8,873 bases of DNA, taken from positions 1-8,873 of the forward strand of contig CAIQMJ010000622.1 of the NCBI GenBank assembly GCA_903872875.1, in the 5' to 3' direction. Made by a program: the position numbers and the translations under genes. Of the stretch, positions 1-4,939 are shown piece after piece; positions within the stretch are counted from its first letter, which is position 1, and each line of letters opens with the position of its first letter. The notes under the pieces are model-generated. The model was given only the letters and a program-made list of their open reading frames with translations, was not told the DNA's origin and made no database searches. This DNA comes from an uncultured Variovorax sp. (GTDB lineage Bacteria > Pseudomonadota > Gammaproteobacteria > Burkholderiales > Burkholderiaceae_C).

Positions 1-260
1 ACGGCTTCCTCCAGCGAGGCAGCGACCCGGACTCTTTCGGCGACGACAGACGGGGGCTCATCGAGCAGCCCATGGTCGGACAGGGCATCCAGCTGGAGGC
101 GTATCCGTCCTGGCGCCGCCTCCAGTACGGCGGCATCGGCGTCATGGATGTTGACGGTAAATCCGGCCCGGGCGAAAACCACGGCCCATGCGCATCCGAC
201 CAAGCCAGCACCGATGCAGGCGAGGGTTCCGAAATTCTTGGCGTCTATCGGCATATTCAT
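1..260 (-). CDS. 3-hydroxyacyl-CoA / L-gulonate dehydrogenase-family protein, N-terminal part (runs off the window)
   Basis: The visible 86 codons begin MNMPIDAKNF and form an N-terminal Rossmann fold. A dinucleotide-binding loop, GAGLVGCAWAVVFARAGF, lies at about residues 17-34, and the acidic residue after the second strand (NIHDAD) is typical of NAD-preferring enzymes. The GxGLxGxxWAxxFARxG pattern resembles the lambda-crystallin / L-gulonate 3-dehydrogenase / L-carnitine dehydrogenase branch of the 3-hydroxyacyl-CoA dehydrogenase superfamily, which oxidise a 3-hydroxy group on an acid or CoA ester with NAD+. The catalytic His-Glu region and C-terminal helical domain lie outside the window. 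ATG at 260 is taken as the start; a second ATG two codons later is also possible. No strong ribosome site is seen. The gene follows the hemerythrin-like gene by 37 bases on the same strand, so it is probably the third gene of operon B. The family is fairly sure; the substrate is unknown. Confidence 0.8.
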   Translation of the reverse strand, partial: MNMPIDAKNFGTLACIGAGLVGCAWAVVFARAGFTVNIHDADAAVLEAAPGRIRLQLDALSDHGLLDEPPSVVAERVRVAASLEEA

Positions 261-297
261 CACAAGGTTCAAAGACTTCCGCCCCGGCCGGGCCAGC

Positions 298-805
298 TCA
301 TGCATGGACCTGCATTGGCGTGTGCACGCGCAGGTCGGTCCGCGAGACGAGGACAGGGGCCCCACCCCAGCGCTGTCGGGCAAGCCAGCTGGCCAGCCCC
401 TTGTCCATCACGCGCGTGTGGCCCGGAAACCAGTCGGCCAGCGCGATCGCGAAAGCGTGGACCACATCGACACGCCCCTGACCAAGGGCAACCTTCACCT
501 CGCGCAGGCTTTCCAGCACTGCGGCATGGCTCGTCGACGTGGCAGCGCGCCGAGTCGTACTGCGAGACGCGCATCGCGTCCTCCTCCTCGGCAAAGTCCG
601 CACGGACATGGCGTTCGAAGGCGATCAGGGCAGCATCCGGCGCTTCGATGTCCGACGACAGCAGCGCATCGACGCACTGAACGAATTCCCGGTGCATCGA
701 GTCCATGCCTTCTTCTCCCAGCAGGAGTCCTTCGTTCCAGGCGAGCGATCTGGGGGCTGGCTGTGGAGCGGCCGACACCGCCGCCGACGGGGACGCTTTG
801 CTCAC
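298..805 (-). pseudogene. Hemerythrin-like oxygen-binding protein, interrupted by a one-base frameshift near 528/529
   Basis: Reading from GTG at 805 gives a hemerythrin N-terminal half (LAWNEGLLLGEEGMDSMHRE, then FAEEEDAM, then CHVDE). The frame is then lost. Removing one G from the pair at 528-529 joins it to a second frame that continues HAAVLESL... and WFPGHTRVMD and stops at 300-298, giving 168 residues. The joined product has most of the non-haem di-iron ligand set of bacteriohemerythrins: His38, Glu74, His89-xxx-His93, His129 and Asp134. The place usually held by the second His (the H of HFxxEE) appears to be Asp70. Without correction the frame yields a 178-residue protein with an unrelated tail. 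The start overlaps the Bug gene's stop (GTGA), with GGGAG six bases upstream, so translation is probably coupled. Family members bind O2 or act as sensors; a role here is inference. It may be a true pseudogene or a sequencing error. Confidence 0.75.
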
Positions 806-1866
806 GGATTGCTCCCGAGGCCCGCCTCCCGGATCACGCCGCTGAGCTTCTTCACATCGCTTTCAAGCCACTTGCGGGCTTCCGCCGACCCGACGAACTT
901 GGGCTGCACTTCCAGGTCGTTGAGGCTCTTCATGATGGCCGGATCGTTCATCGCATCCCGGAAAGCGGCCTCGAGGCGCTGCAACACGGGTGCGGGAGTC
1001 CCTGCCGGCGCGGAGATCGTCACCAGCTGTTCGTTTCCGTCGAGTTCCGAGTAACCCTGCTCGCCCGTCGTTCCAGCGTTGGGCAAGAGTGGCAGTCGCG
1101 TGGGCCGCTGCACGGCGATCACCCGCAGCCCTGCACTATCCATCTGCTTGACCAGCGAGCTGTAGGGCAGGACGCAGGCGTCGACATCGCCCGCCTTGAT
1201 CGCGGTCAGGGCCGGTGCAACGCCGTTGTAGGGAACATGCGTGATGTTCAGCTTCTGGCCGGGGTGGTTCTTCTGGAAGGCAAACCTGAACATTTCCAGT
1301 TGAAGGTGGTTGACGCCGTTGGCGCCCGTCGAGCAGATGCTCAGTCCGACAGGCTTGCTGTTCGCCAATGCCACAAGTTCGGGCAATGTCTTGGCCGCAG
1401 TCTTGTCGCTGACTGCGAACAGGGACGTGTAAACGCCCAGGCCCGCGACGGGCGCGTAGTCCTTCAGGCTGAATTCGTGGTTGCGAACGAGCAGATGGAC
1501 GAACCCGAACGCCGAGCCGGAGGCGATGAATAGTGTGTAGCCGTCCGGCTTGGACGTGGCTGCGGCACGCGCTCCAACGGCGCTGCCGGCGCCAGGACGG
1601 TTGACGATCACCACCGGCTGGCCTAGGAGCTCGTTGATCTTCTTGCCCAGGACGCGGGCTGTCGCGTCCAGGCTGCCGCCAGCAGCGAAGGGAACGATGA
1701 TGCTGATCGGACCCTGCGGAAACGCGGGCTCGGCCGCCGAAGCCGGACGGAGGCCACCGGCCAGGGCAACCGATGCCAACAGTGCGAGATGGAAGTGGCG
1801 GCCGAGCCGCGGCACCTGAAGGGCGAGGTGGGCACGGCGTGCCAGCCCGGCGATGGTCGGGATCAT
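802..1866 (-). CDS. Bug-family (TctC-like) periplasmic solute-binding protein
   Basis: This 354-residue protein is a tripartite tricarboxylate transporter receptor, a family greatly expanded in Burkholderiales that binds carboxylates, aromatic acids, amides or vitamins in the periplasm. A Sec signal peptide covers residues 1-44: basic residues at 10-23, a hydrophobic run at about 26-38, and a likely cut after ASA before AEPAFPQ. Family hallmarks follow: VPFAAGGSLDATAR (58-71), VVIVNRPGAGSAVGA (85-99), SKPDGYTL (105-112), and HVPYNGVAPALTAIKAGDVDA near 210-230. Start: ATG at 1866 is preceded at six bases by AAGGAGA; a TTG at 1899 in the same frame lies in the IS boundary repeat and is rejected. 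No membrane subunits (TctA/TctB) are seen, which is usual for orphan Bug proteins. It is the first gene of operon B. An IS110 element begins about 25 bases upstream, so its native promoter may be cut off. Confidence 0.93.
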   Translation of the reverse strand: MIPTIAGLARRAHLALQVPRLGRHFHLALLASVALAGGLRPASAAEPAFPQGPISIIVPFAAGGSLDATARVLGKKINELLGQPVVIVNRPGAGSAVGARAAATSKPDGYTLFIASGSAFGFVHLLVRNHEFSLKDYAPVAGLGVYTSLFAVSDKTAAKTLPELVALANSKPVGLSICSTGANGVNHLQLEMFRFAFQKNHPGQKLNITHVPYNGVAPALTAIKAGDVDACVLPYSSLVKQMDSAGLRVIAVQRPTRLPLLPNAGTTGEQGYSELDGNEQLVTISAPAGTPAPVLQRLEAAFRDAMNDPAIMKSLNDLEVQPKFVGSAEARKWLESDVKKLSGVIREAGLGSNP

Positions 1867-1891
1867 TGCTTGTCTCCTTATATGTCTCGAA

Positions 1892-1899
1892 TCATTCAA
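1892..1899. repeat. Left boundary direct repeat of the IS110 element
   Basis: TCATTCAA matches the right-boundary copy at 3053-3060 exactly. Only one copy would be expected in an uninterrupted site, giving the inferred empty site CTCGAA-TCATTCAA-GATGG. Confidence 0.65.
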
Positions 1900-1904
1900 A
1901 CTTC

Positions 1905-2095
1905 ATTGGTCAAGGCGCGGGCACAGGCCTTGACCGCTGAACGGGTTGACTCACCGTCGCGCAGCCTGTGTCTCCTTCGAGTTCGAGCTCGGACACAAGC
2001 CAAGGGCGCGCGGTGGTGGTCTCTTTGTTCTGCTGCATCCCCAATGGTTGACCGAACACATTTCGTATTCGTAAGGCTGGGAGCCGGAGAACTTT
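1905..2095 (+). ncRNA. Candidate IS110 bridge RNA region
   Basis: The stretch between the left boundary and the transposase ribosome site has no convincing coding frame but is rich in potential stems. One is the 9-bp stem at 1908-1935. A second is a bulged hairpin in which TGTGTC (1967-1972) pairs with GACACA (1992-1997) and CGAG (1978-1981) with CTCG (1988-1991), closing the loop TTCGAG, with TCCTT bulged on the 5' side. CACAGGC (1922-1928) can also pair with GCCTGTG (1964-1970) as an alternative fold. IS110-subgroup elements are known to express a bridge RNA from this region, with internal loops that pair to target and donor DNA. The ends and the fold here are inference; I have not run a folding or covariance search. 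Confidence 0.5.
1908..1935 (+). repeat. 9-bp inverted repeat (hairpin) at the IS110 left end
   Basis: GGTCAAGGC (1908-1916) pairs perfectly with GCCTTGACC (1927-1935) around a ten-base loop. It lies just inside the left boundary of the IS. It may be the first stem of the bridge RNA, a transposase recognition structure, or a stem that blocks read-through from flanking genes. Confidence 0.6.
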
Positions 2096-2096
2096 T

Positions 2097-3047
2097 ATGA
2101 GTGAACTCGTCTACGTAGGTATCGATGTGGCCAAGGACAGCTTCGAGGTCGCGGTCACAGGTGAGTCGCAGACCCTCAAGCTCGACAACGATGAAGCGGG
2201 CCACGCCGAGTTGAGCCAATTGCTCATGCCGCTGGCACCACGACTGGTCCTGTTGGAGGCCACCGGTGGCTACGAGCAGGACCTGGCGCTGGCGCTGGCC
2301 GCCGCGGGCTTGCGCGTCTCGGTGGTCAATCCACGCCAGGCCCGCGACTTCGCACGCTGCACGGGCAAGCTGGCCAAGACCGACCGCATCGACGCGCAGG
2401 CCCTGCGCGGCTTTGCGCTCATGCTCGACGTGCAAGGCCATGAGCCGCGCGCCCTGGCTGACGATCAGCGTCGCGAACTCACCGCCCTGGTGGTGCGCCG
2501 CAGGCAGTTGGTCGCCATGCTGGTGGCCGAGCGCCAGCGCCTGGGCGTCGCCCACCAAAAGGCCAAGCCCAGCATCCTGGCCATCATGGATGCCATCGCC
2601 GCGCAGCTCAAGGATGTCGATGGCGGGCTGAAGGCGCATATCCAGGCCCACCACGCCGATCTGGCCAAGCTGCTGACTTCTGTCAAGGGCGTGGGCCCCA
2701 CGACGGCCAGCACCCTGCTGGCGCAGCTGCCTGAACTCGGCCATCTCAATCGCAAGCAGATCACCGCCTTGGTCGGCCTGGCGCCGATGAACCGTGACTC
2801 CGGCACGCTCAGGGGCCAGCGCCACATCTTCGGCGCGCGCGCGGATGTGCGACGTGTGCTCTACGTCGCGGCCCTGGTCGGCACGCGCTTCAATCCCGTG
2901 CTCAAGGCCTTCTATGCCAAGCTGCTGGCCGCCGGCAAACCCAAGAAGGTCGCCCTGGTGGCCTGCATGCACAAGCTCCTGGTCATCTTGAACGCTATCG
3001 CTCGCACCAAGTCCCCTTGGCGCAACGACTTCGCTCAGGCTCTGTAA
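2097..3047 (+). CDS. IS110-family DEDD transposase (bridge-RNA-guided recombinase)
   Basis: The 316-residue protein is close to the usual length for the family. The N-terminal RuvC-like DEDD domain starts YVGIDVAKDSFEVAV. The four expected acidic residues are Asp10, Glu54 (LLEATGGYE), Asp96 and Asp99 (KTDRID). A coiled-coil-like helical segment follows at roughly 120-185. The C-terminal Tnp domain (Transposase_20 type) begins at GVGPTTASTLLAQLPELG (198-215). It carries the conserved SGTLRG motif, with Ser235 the likely catalytic nucleophile, then the Arg-rich stretch RADVRRVLYVAALV. All key residues are present and the frame is open, so it looks active. ATG at 2097 has GGAGA six bases upstream. 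It would excise a circle and reinsert it at RNA-specified sites. Transcription may be weak until circle formation builds a junction promoter, as known in the family. Confidence 0.95.
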   Translation: MSELVYVGIDVAKDSFEVAVTGESQTLKLDNDEAGHAELSQLLMPLAPRLVLLEATGGYEQDLALALAAAGLRVSVVNPRQARDFARCTGKLAKTDRIDAQALRGFALMLDVQGHEPRALADDQRRELTALVVRRRQLVAMLVAERQRLGVAHQKAKPSILAIMDAIAAQLKDVDGGLKAHIQAHHADLAKLLTSVKGVGPTTASTLLAQLPELGHLNRKQITALVGLAPMNRDSGTLRGQRHIFGARADVRRVLYVAALVGTRFNPVLKAFYAKLLAAGKPKKVALVACMHKLLVILNAIARTKSPWRNDFAQAL

Positions 3048-3052
3048 GTTAG

Positions 3053-3060
3053 TCATTCAA
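3053..3060. repeat. Right boundary direct repeat of the IS110 element
   Basis: TCATTCAA begins five bases after the transposase stop codon and matches the left copy at 1892-1899. Confidence 0.65.
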
Positions 3061-3094
3061 GATGGTTGCTTGTAGTGAATGCAGGCTGGGCGCG

Positions 3095-3122
3095 ATGGTA
3101 TTGAGGACGCAGGGTCCGACAA
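3095..3122 (-). promoter_or_regulatory. Candidate promoter of operon B (Bug receptor), now separated from it by the IS
   Basis: Read on the minus strand, TTGTCG (3122-3117) and TACCAT (3100-3095) are 16 bases apart, each matching four of six consensus sigma-70 positions. A start near 3088 would give a leader of about 55 bases to the Bug gene once the IS is removed. The LysR-type box at 3145-3160 would then be centred near -65, the usual activator position. The hexamers alone are weak; the geometry is what makes it plausible. An alternative minus-strand pair, TTGTGA (3285-3280) and TATACG (3263-3258), also exists. Confidence 0.35.
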
Positions 3123-3142
3123 AACGAGTTCGTAGCAGGCCG

Positions 3143-3234
3143 TGCATAACGAGGGCTTATCGACCTACAAGCTTCTCACCCGTGGTTCGGGCCCGTGGCG
3201 CTTTCCGCGATCCATGCTTATCCATGCATAACGA
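3143..3234. repeat. Pair of 10-bp direct repeats and an imperfect palindrome upstream of the ferredoxin-fold gene
   Basis: TGCATAACGA occurs at 3143-3152 and 3225-3234, 82 bases apart. GCTTATC accompanies both copies, after the first and before the second. TTATCCATGCATAA (3218-3231) is a palindrome with one mismatched pair, and TCCATGCTTA/TCCATGCATA (3211-3230) is a near-tandem ten-base repeat. These are probably binding sites for one or more regulators. The rest of 3061-3298 holds no convincing gene: the frame upstream of 3299 stays open to 3062 but has no family match or ribosome site. Confidence 0.4.
3145..3160. promoter_or_regulatory. Candidate LysR-type regulator box (copy 1)
   Basis: CATAACGAGGGCTTAT contains ATAA-N7-TTAT, which satisfies the LysR-type T-N11-A rule with dyad symmetry. 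Fifteen of 16 bases match the sequence upstream of the Rieske operon (8830-8815 read on the minus strand). It lies between operon B and the plus-strand gene at 3299 and could serve either. No LysR gene is visible in the window. Confidence 0.5.
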
Positions 3235-3298
3235 AAACGCGTTGGCGCAAACATCCCCGTATAGCAAGAATTCAAAGCCTCACAACATCCGGCTAGCC

Positions 3299-4039
3299 AT
3301 GAACCCGACTACGACCCCCGACGAATCCGCCGCACTGCTGTGCCTGTGGAACGACATCGCGTCCCACAGAATCGACGAGTACAACCGATGGCACACACTG
3401 GAGCATGTTCCCGAGCGGGTGTGGGTGCCCGGCTATGTGTCCGGCACGCGCTACTTGGCGGCCACCGATGCACAGGTCCGCTATTTCACCCTGTATGAGA
3501 TGACAAATCTCGCCTGCCTGCAAAGCCCCGAGTACCAGGATCTTGTCGACAACCCCACCCCGTGGAGTGCGCTGATGCGGCCTTCGTTCTCCAACTTTCT
3601 GCGCAAGACCGGACCGGTGGCCGTGCAGGCCGGCAGCGTGCTGGGCTGTGCGGCGTCGCTCGTGCGCTGGGTCTGGCCGCAGGTCGCCGCGCCCAGCCAA
3701 GGGGAGCTTCAAGGCATGGCGGACCATTTGCTGGGAACGGGCGCGACGCTGGGTTTGACGCGCGTGCGCATCCAGCGCGTGGAGAACGTGGGTCCGCAAG
3801 CCTTGGGCAACGTGGACCGGGCGCCGGCTGGCGCCGAATACATCGGCATCGTCGAGAGCTTCGAGCCCGACCGCTTCGACTCCCTGTCGCAGCTCGTGGA
3901 ATCGGTGGAAGCGTCGCATTGGCGCGTCGCGCCCCTGTGGCGCGAGGCCGGTGGCTACCGGCTCGTATCGCACGTGCTGCACGCCGACGTGAAGGCCCGC
4001 GCCCGACCGGCCTCCCGCCTGGACCTGATGCCGCGCTGA
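3299..4039 (+). CDS. Ferredoxin-fold (EthD/Dabb-like dimeric alpha-beta barrel) protein of unknown function
   Basis: This 246-residue protein has an N-terminal strand (ALLCLWNDI, 12-20) followed by the motif EYNRWHTLEHVPERV (27-41) and VPGYVSGTRYL (43-53). That is the pattern of dimeric alpha-beta barrel proteins related to EthD, in which the WHxxEH histidines often line a small active site. The second half (about 110-235) repeats strand-helix-strand elements (YIGIVESFEPDRF; YRLVSHVL) without the His motif, suggesting two ferredoxin-like lobes in one chain. Homologous small proteins are common in aromatic and steroid catabolic clusters but mostly uncharacterised. ATG at 3299 is chosen because family similarity starts there, although no good ribosome site precedes it. 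ATG at 3224 would add 25 residues. It is convergent with the SDR gene and the only non-IS plus-strand gene. The fold call is moderate; no specific function can be given. Confidence 0.75.
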   Translation: MNPTTTPDESAALLCLWNDIASHRIDEYNRWHTLEHVPERVWVPGYVSGTRYLAATDAQVRYFTLYEMTNLACLQSPEYQDLVDNPTPWSALMRPSFSNFLRKTGPVAVQAGSVLGCAASLVRWVWPQVAAPSQGELQGMADHLLGTGATLGLTRVRIQRVENVGPQALGNVDRAPAGAEYIGIVESFEPDRFDSLSQLVESVEASHWRVAPLWREAGGYRLVSHVLHADVKARARPASRLDLMPR

Positions 4040-4052
4040 TCTTTCAGCGCGG
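4031..4052. terminator. Hairpin spanning the stop codon of the ferredoxin-fold gene
   Basis: CCGCGCTGA (4031-4039) pairs perfectly with TCAGCGCGG (4044-4052) around TCTT. The left arm includes the TGA stop codon. There is no T-run on either side, so it is not a canonical intrinsic terminator. Its place between two convergent genes suggests a bidirectional end or mRNA-stabilising stem. Confidence 0.5.
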
Positions 4053-4060
4053 CGCGGGTG

Positions 4061-4079
4061 GCAGGCCTCTCGTGCCTGC
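4061..4079. terminator. Second hairpin in the convergent gap
   Basis: GCAGGC (4061-4066) pairs with GCCTGC (4074-4079) around a seven-base loop, just before the SDR stop codon (4084-4082). Together with the preceding hairpin it fills the 42-base gap. It is weaker and lacks a T-run. Confidence 0.35.
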
Positions 4080-4081
4080 GT

Positions 4082-4903
4082 TCAGCCCGGCAGGTGAGCC
4101 CGCACGAACGGGCTCTCGAAAGGGCTCTTTGGGATATGCAGACCGCCGTCGACGTAAAGCGTCTGTCCGGTTGAGAAGGGCAGGCCGCCGCTGGCCAGCG
4201 TCGCCACGGTGCGGCCCACGTCCTCGCCATAGCCCCAGCGCCGGATCGGCGTCAGGCCGCCCGCCACGATGGGCTCGTATACCTCGTGCATCGACCTGTT
4301 CATGTCGGTCTTGATCAGGCCAGGCTGCACTTCGAAACAGGCGATCCCGTGCGGCGCAAGCTGCAATGCCATGACCTTGTTCATCATGGACAGCCCCGAC
4401 TTGGAGATGCAGTACTCGGCACCGCGCGTCTTGGCGTGCAGCGCATTGGACGACGACACCGTGATGATGGAGCAGAACGCGTCATCGGGCAGCGCCTGCG
4501 CAATCAGCGCGTGCGCGAACGCCTGCGTCAAGAAGAACGTCCCGCGCAGGTTGATATTGATCAGCCTGTCAAAGCTCTCCACCGTCGCGTGGAGGATGTC
4601 GGCGTTACGGTCCTGCACCTGCACACCGGCATTGTTGACCAGCGCGTCGATGCGCCCGAATGCAGTCATGGCCTGCCTGCACGTGTCCGCAGCGAGGCCG
4701 ACGTCGGCCATGTCGGCCTGCACGAAGGCATGCCGCACGTTCCGGTTGTCCAACGCCGCAAGGGTCTGATGGGTGGCTTCGTCGTCCACCAGATCGACGA
4801 CGACGATGTCCCAGCCTCCGTCTGCAAGGGCGAGCGCGATGCTGCGGCCGATACCGCGGCGTGCTCCGGTGACGACGGCGACACGTTTGTTGTGGGATGT
4901 CAT
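4082..4903 (-). CDS. Classical short-chain dehydrogenase/reductase (FabG-like SDR)
   Basis: The 273-residue protein has a full classical SDR layout. The cofactor loop TGARRGIG is at 12-19, with Asp37 (VVVDL) after the second strand, suggesting NAD(H) preference. Also present are NNAG at 90-93, Asn118 in the NLRG segment, the catalytic triad Ser151 (VSSSN), Tyr164 and Lys168 (YCISK), PGLIKTDM at 194-201, and the C-terminal GQTLYVDGGLHI. A tail of about 17 residues follows the usual end. It probably interconverts an alcohol and a ketone, for instance a hydroxylated product of the upstream oxygenase; the substrate cannot be read. ATG at 4903 has GAGGA about ten bases upstream, slightly long spacing. 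It is the last gene of operon A, 36 bases after the MmgE/PrpD gene. The frame and motifs are intact. Confidence 0.93.
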   Translation of the reverse strand: MTSHNKRVAVVTGARRGIGRSIALALADGGWDIVVVDLVDDEATHQTLAALDNRNVRHAFVQADMADVGLAADTCRQAMTAFGRIDALVNNAGVQVQDRNADILHATVESFDRLININLRGTFFLTQAFAHALIAQALPDDAFCSIITVSSSNALHAKTRGAEYCISKSGLSMMNKVMALQLAPHGIACFEVQPGLIKTDMNRSMHEVYEPIVAGGLTPIRRWGYGEDVGRTVATLASGGLPFSTGQTLYVDGGLHIPKSPFESPFVRAHLPG

Positions 4904-4939
4904 AGGCCAAGAGTCCTCATGTGATGAAAAGAAAACGCG

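Larger units (their letters stand above)
1892..3060 (+). mobile_element. IS110-group insertion sequence, apparently complete
   Basis: The element consists of a roughly 200-base structured left end, one DEDD transposase gene, and a very short right end (only about five bases between the stop codon and the boundary). This is the layout of the IS110 subgroup rather than IS1111, in which the long non-coding part is on the right. The 8-base direct repeat TCATTCAA at 1892-1899 and 3053-3060 marks the two junctions. IS110 elements do not make ordinary target duplications, but their donor and target sequences share bases around the crossover dinucleotide, so short flanking repeats are expected. The exact crossover point cannot be fixed within the repeat. 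No terminal inverted repeats are evident, again typical. It sits between the candidate promoter and the ribosome site of operon B, transcribed away from it. The IS name is not recognised. Confidence 0.85.

Noticed and set aside
148..1533. Long plus-strand open frame of 461 codons opposite operon B
   Set aside because: It is antisense to the Bug and hemerythrin genes, has no recognisable family, and its composition is that of the reverse strand of GC-rich coding DNA. Motif-rich genes on the minus strand explain the region.
1867..1899. Upstream TTG start at 1899 for the Bug receptor
   Set aside because: It is inside the IS boundary repeat and adds residues before a good signal peptide. The AAGGAGA site clearly serves ATG 1866.
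1896..3056. Minus-strand open frame of 386 codons across the IS110 element
   Set aside because: It lies opposite the transposase, which has all catalytic motifs and a ribosome site. The antisense frame is low-complexity and has no motif.
3062..3298. N-terminal extension of the ferredoxin-fold protein back to ATG 3062 or 3224
   Set aside because: The extra residues are not family-like, contain the regulatory repeats, and have no ribosome site. Similarity begins at the ATG at 3299.
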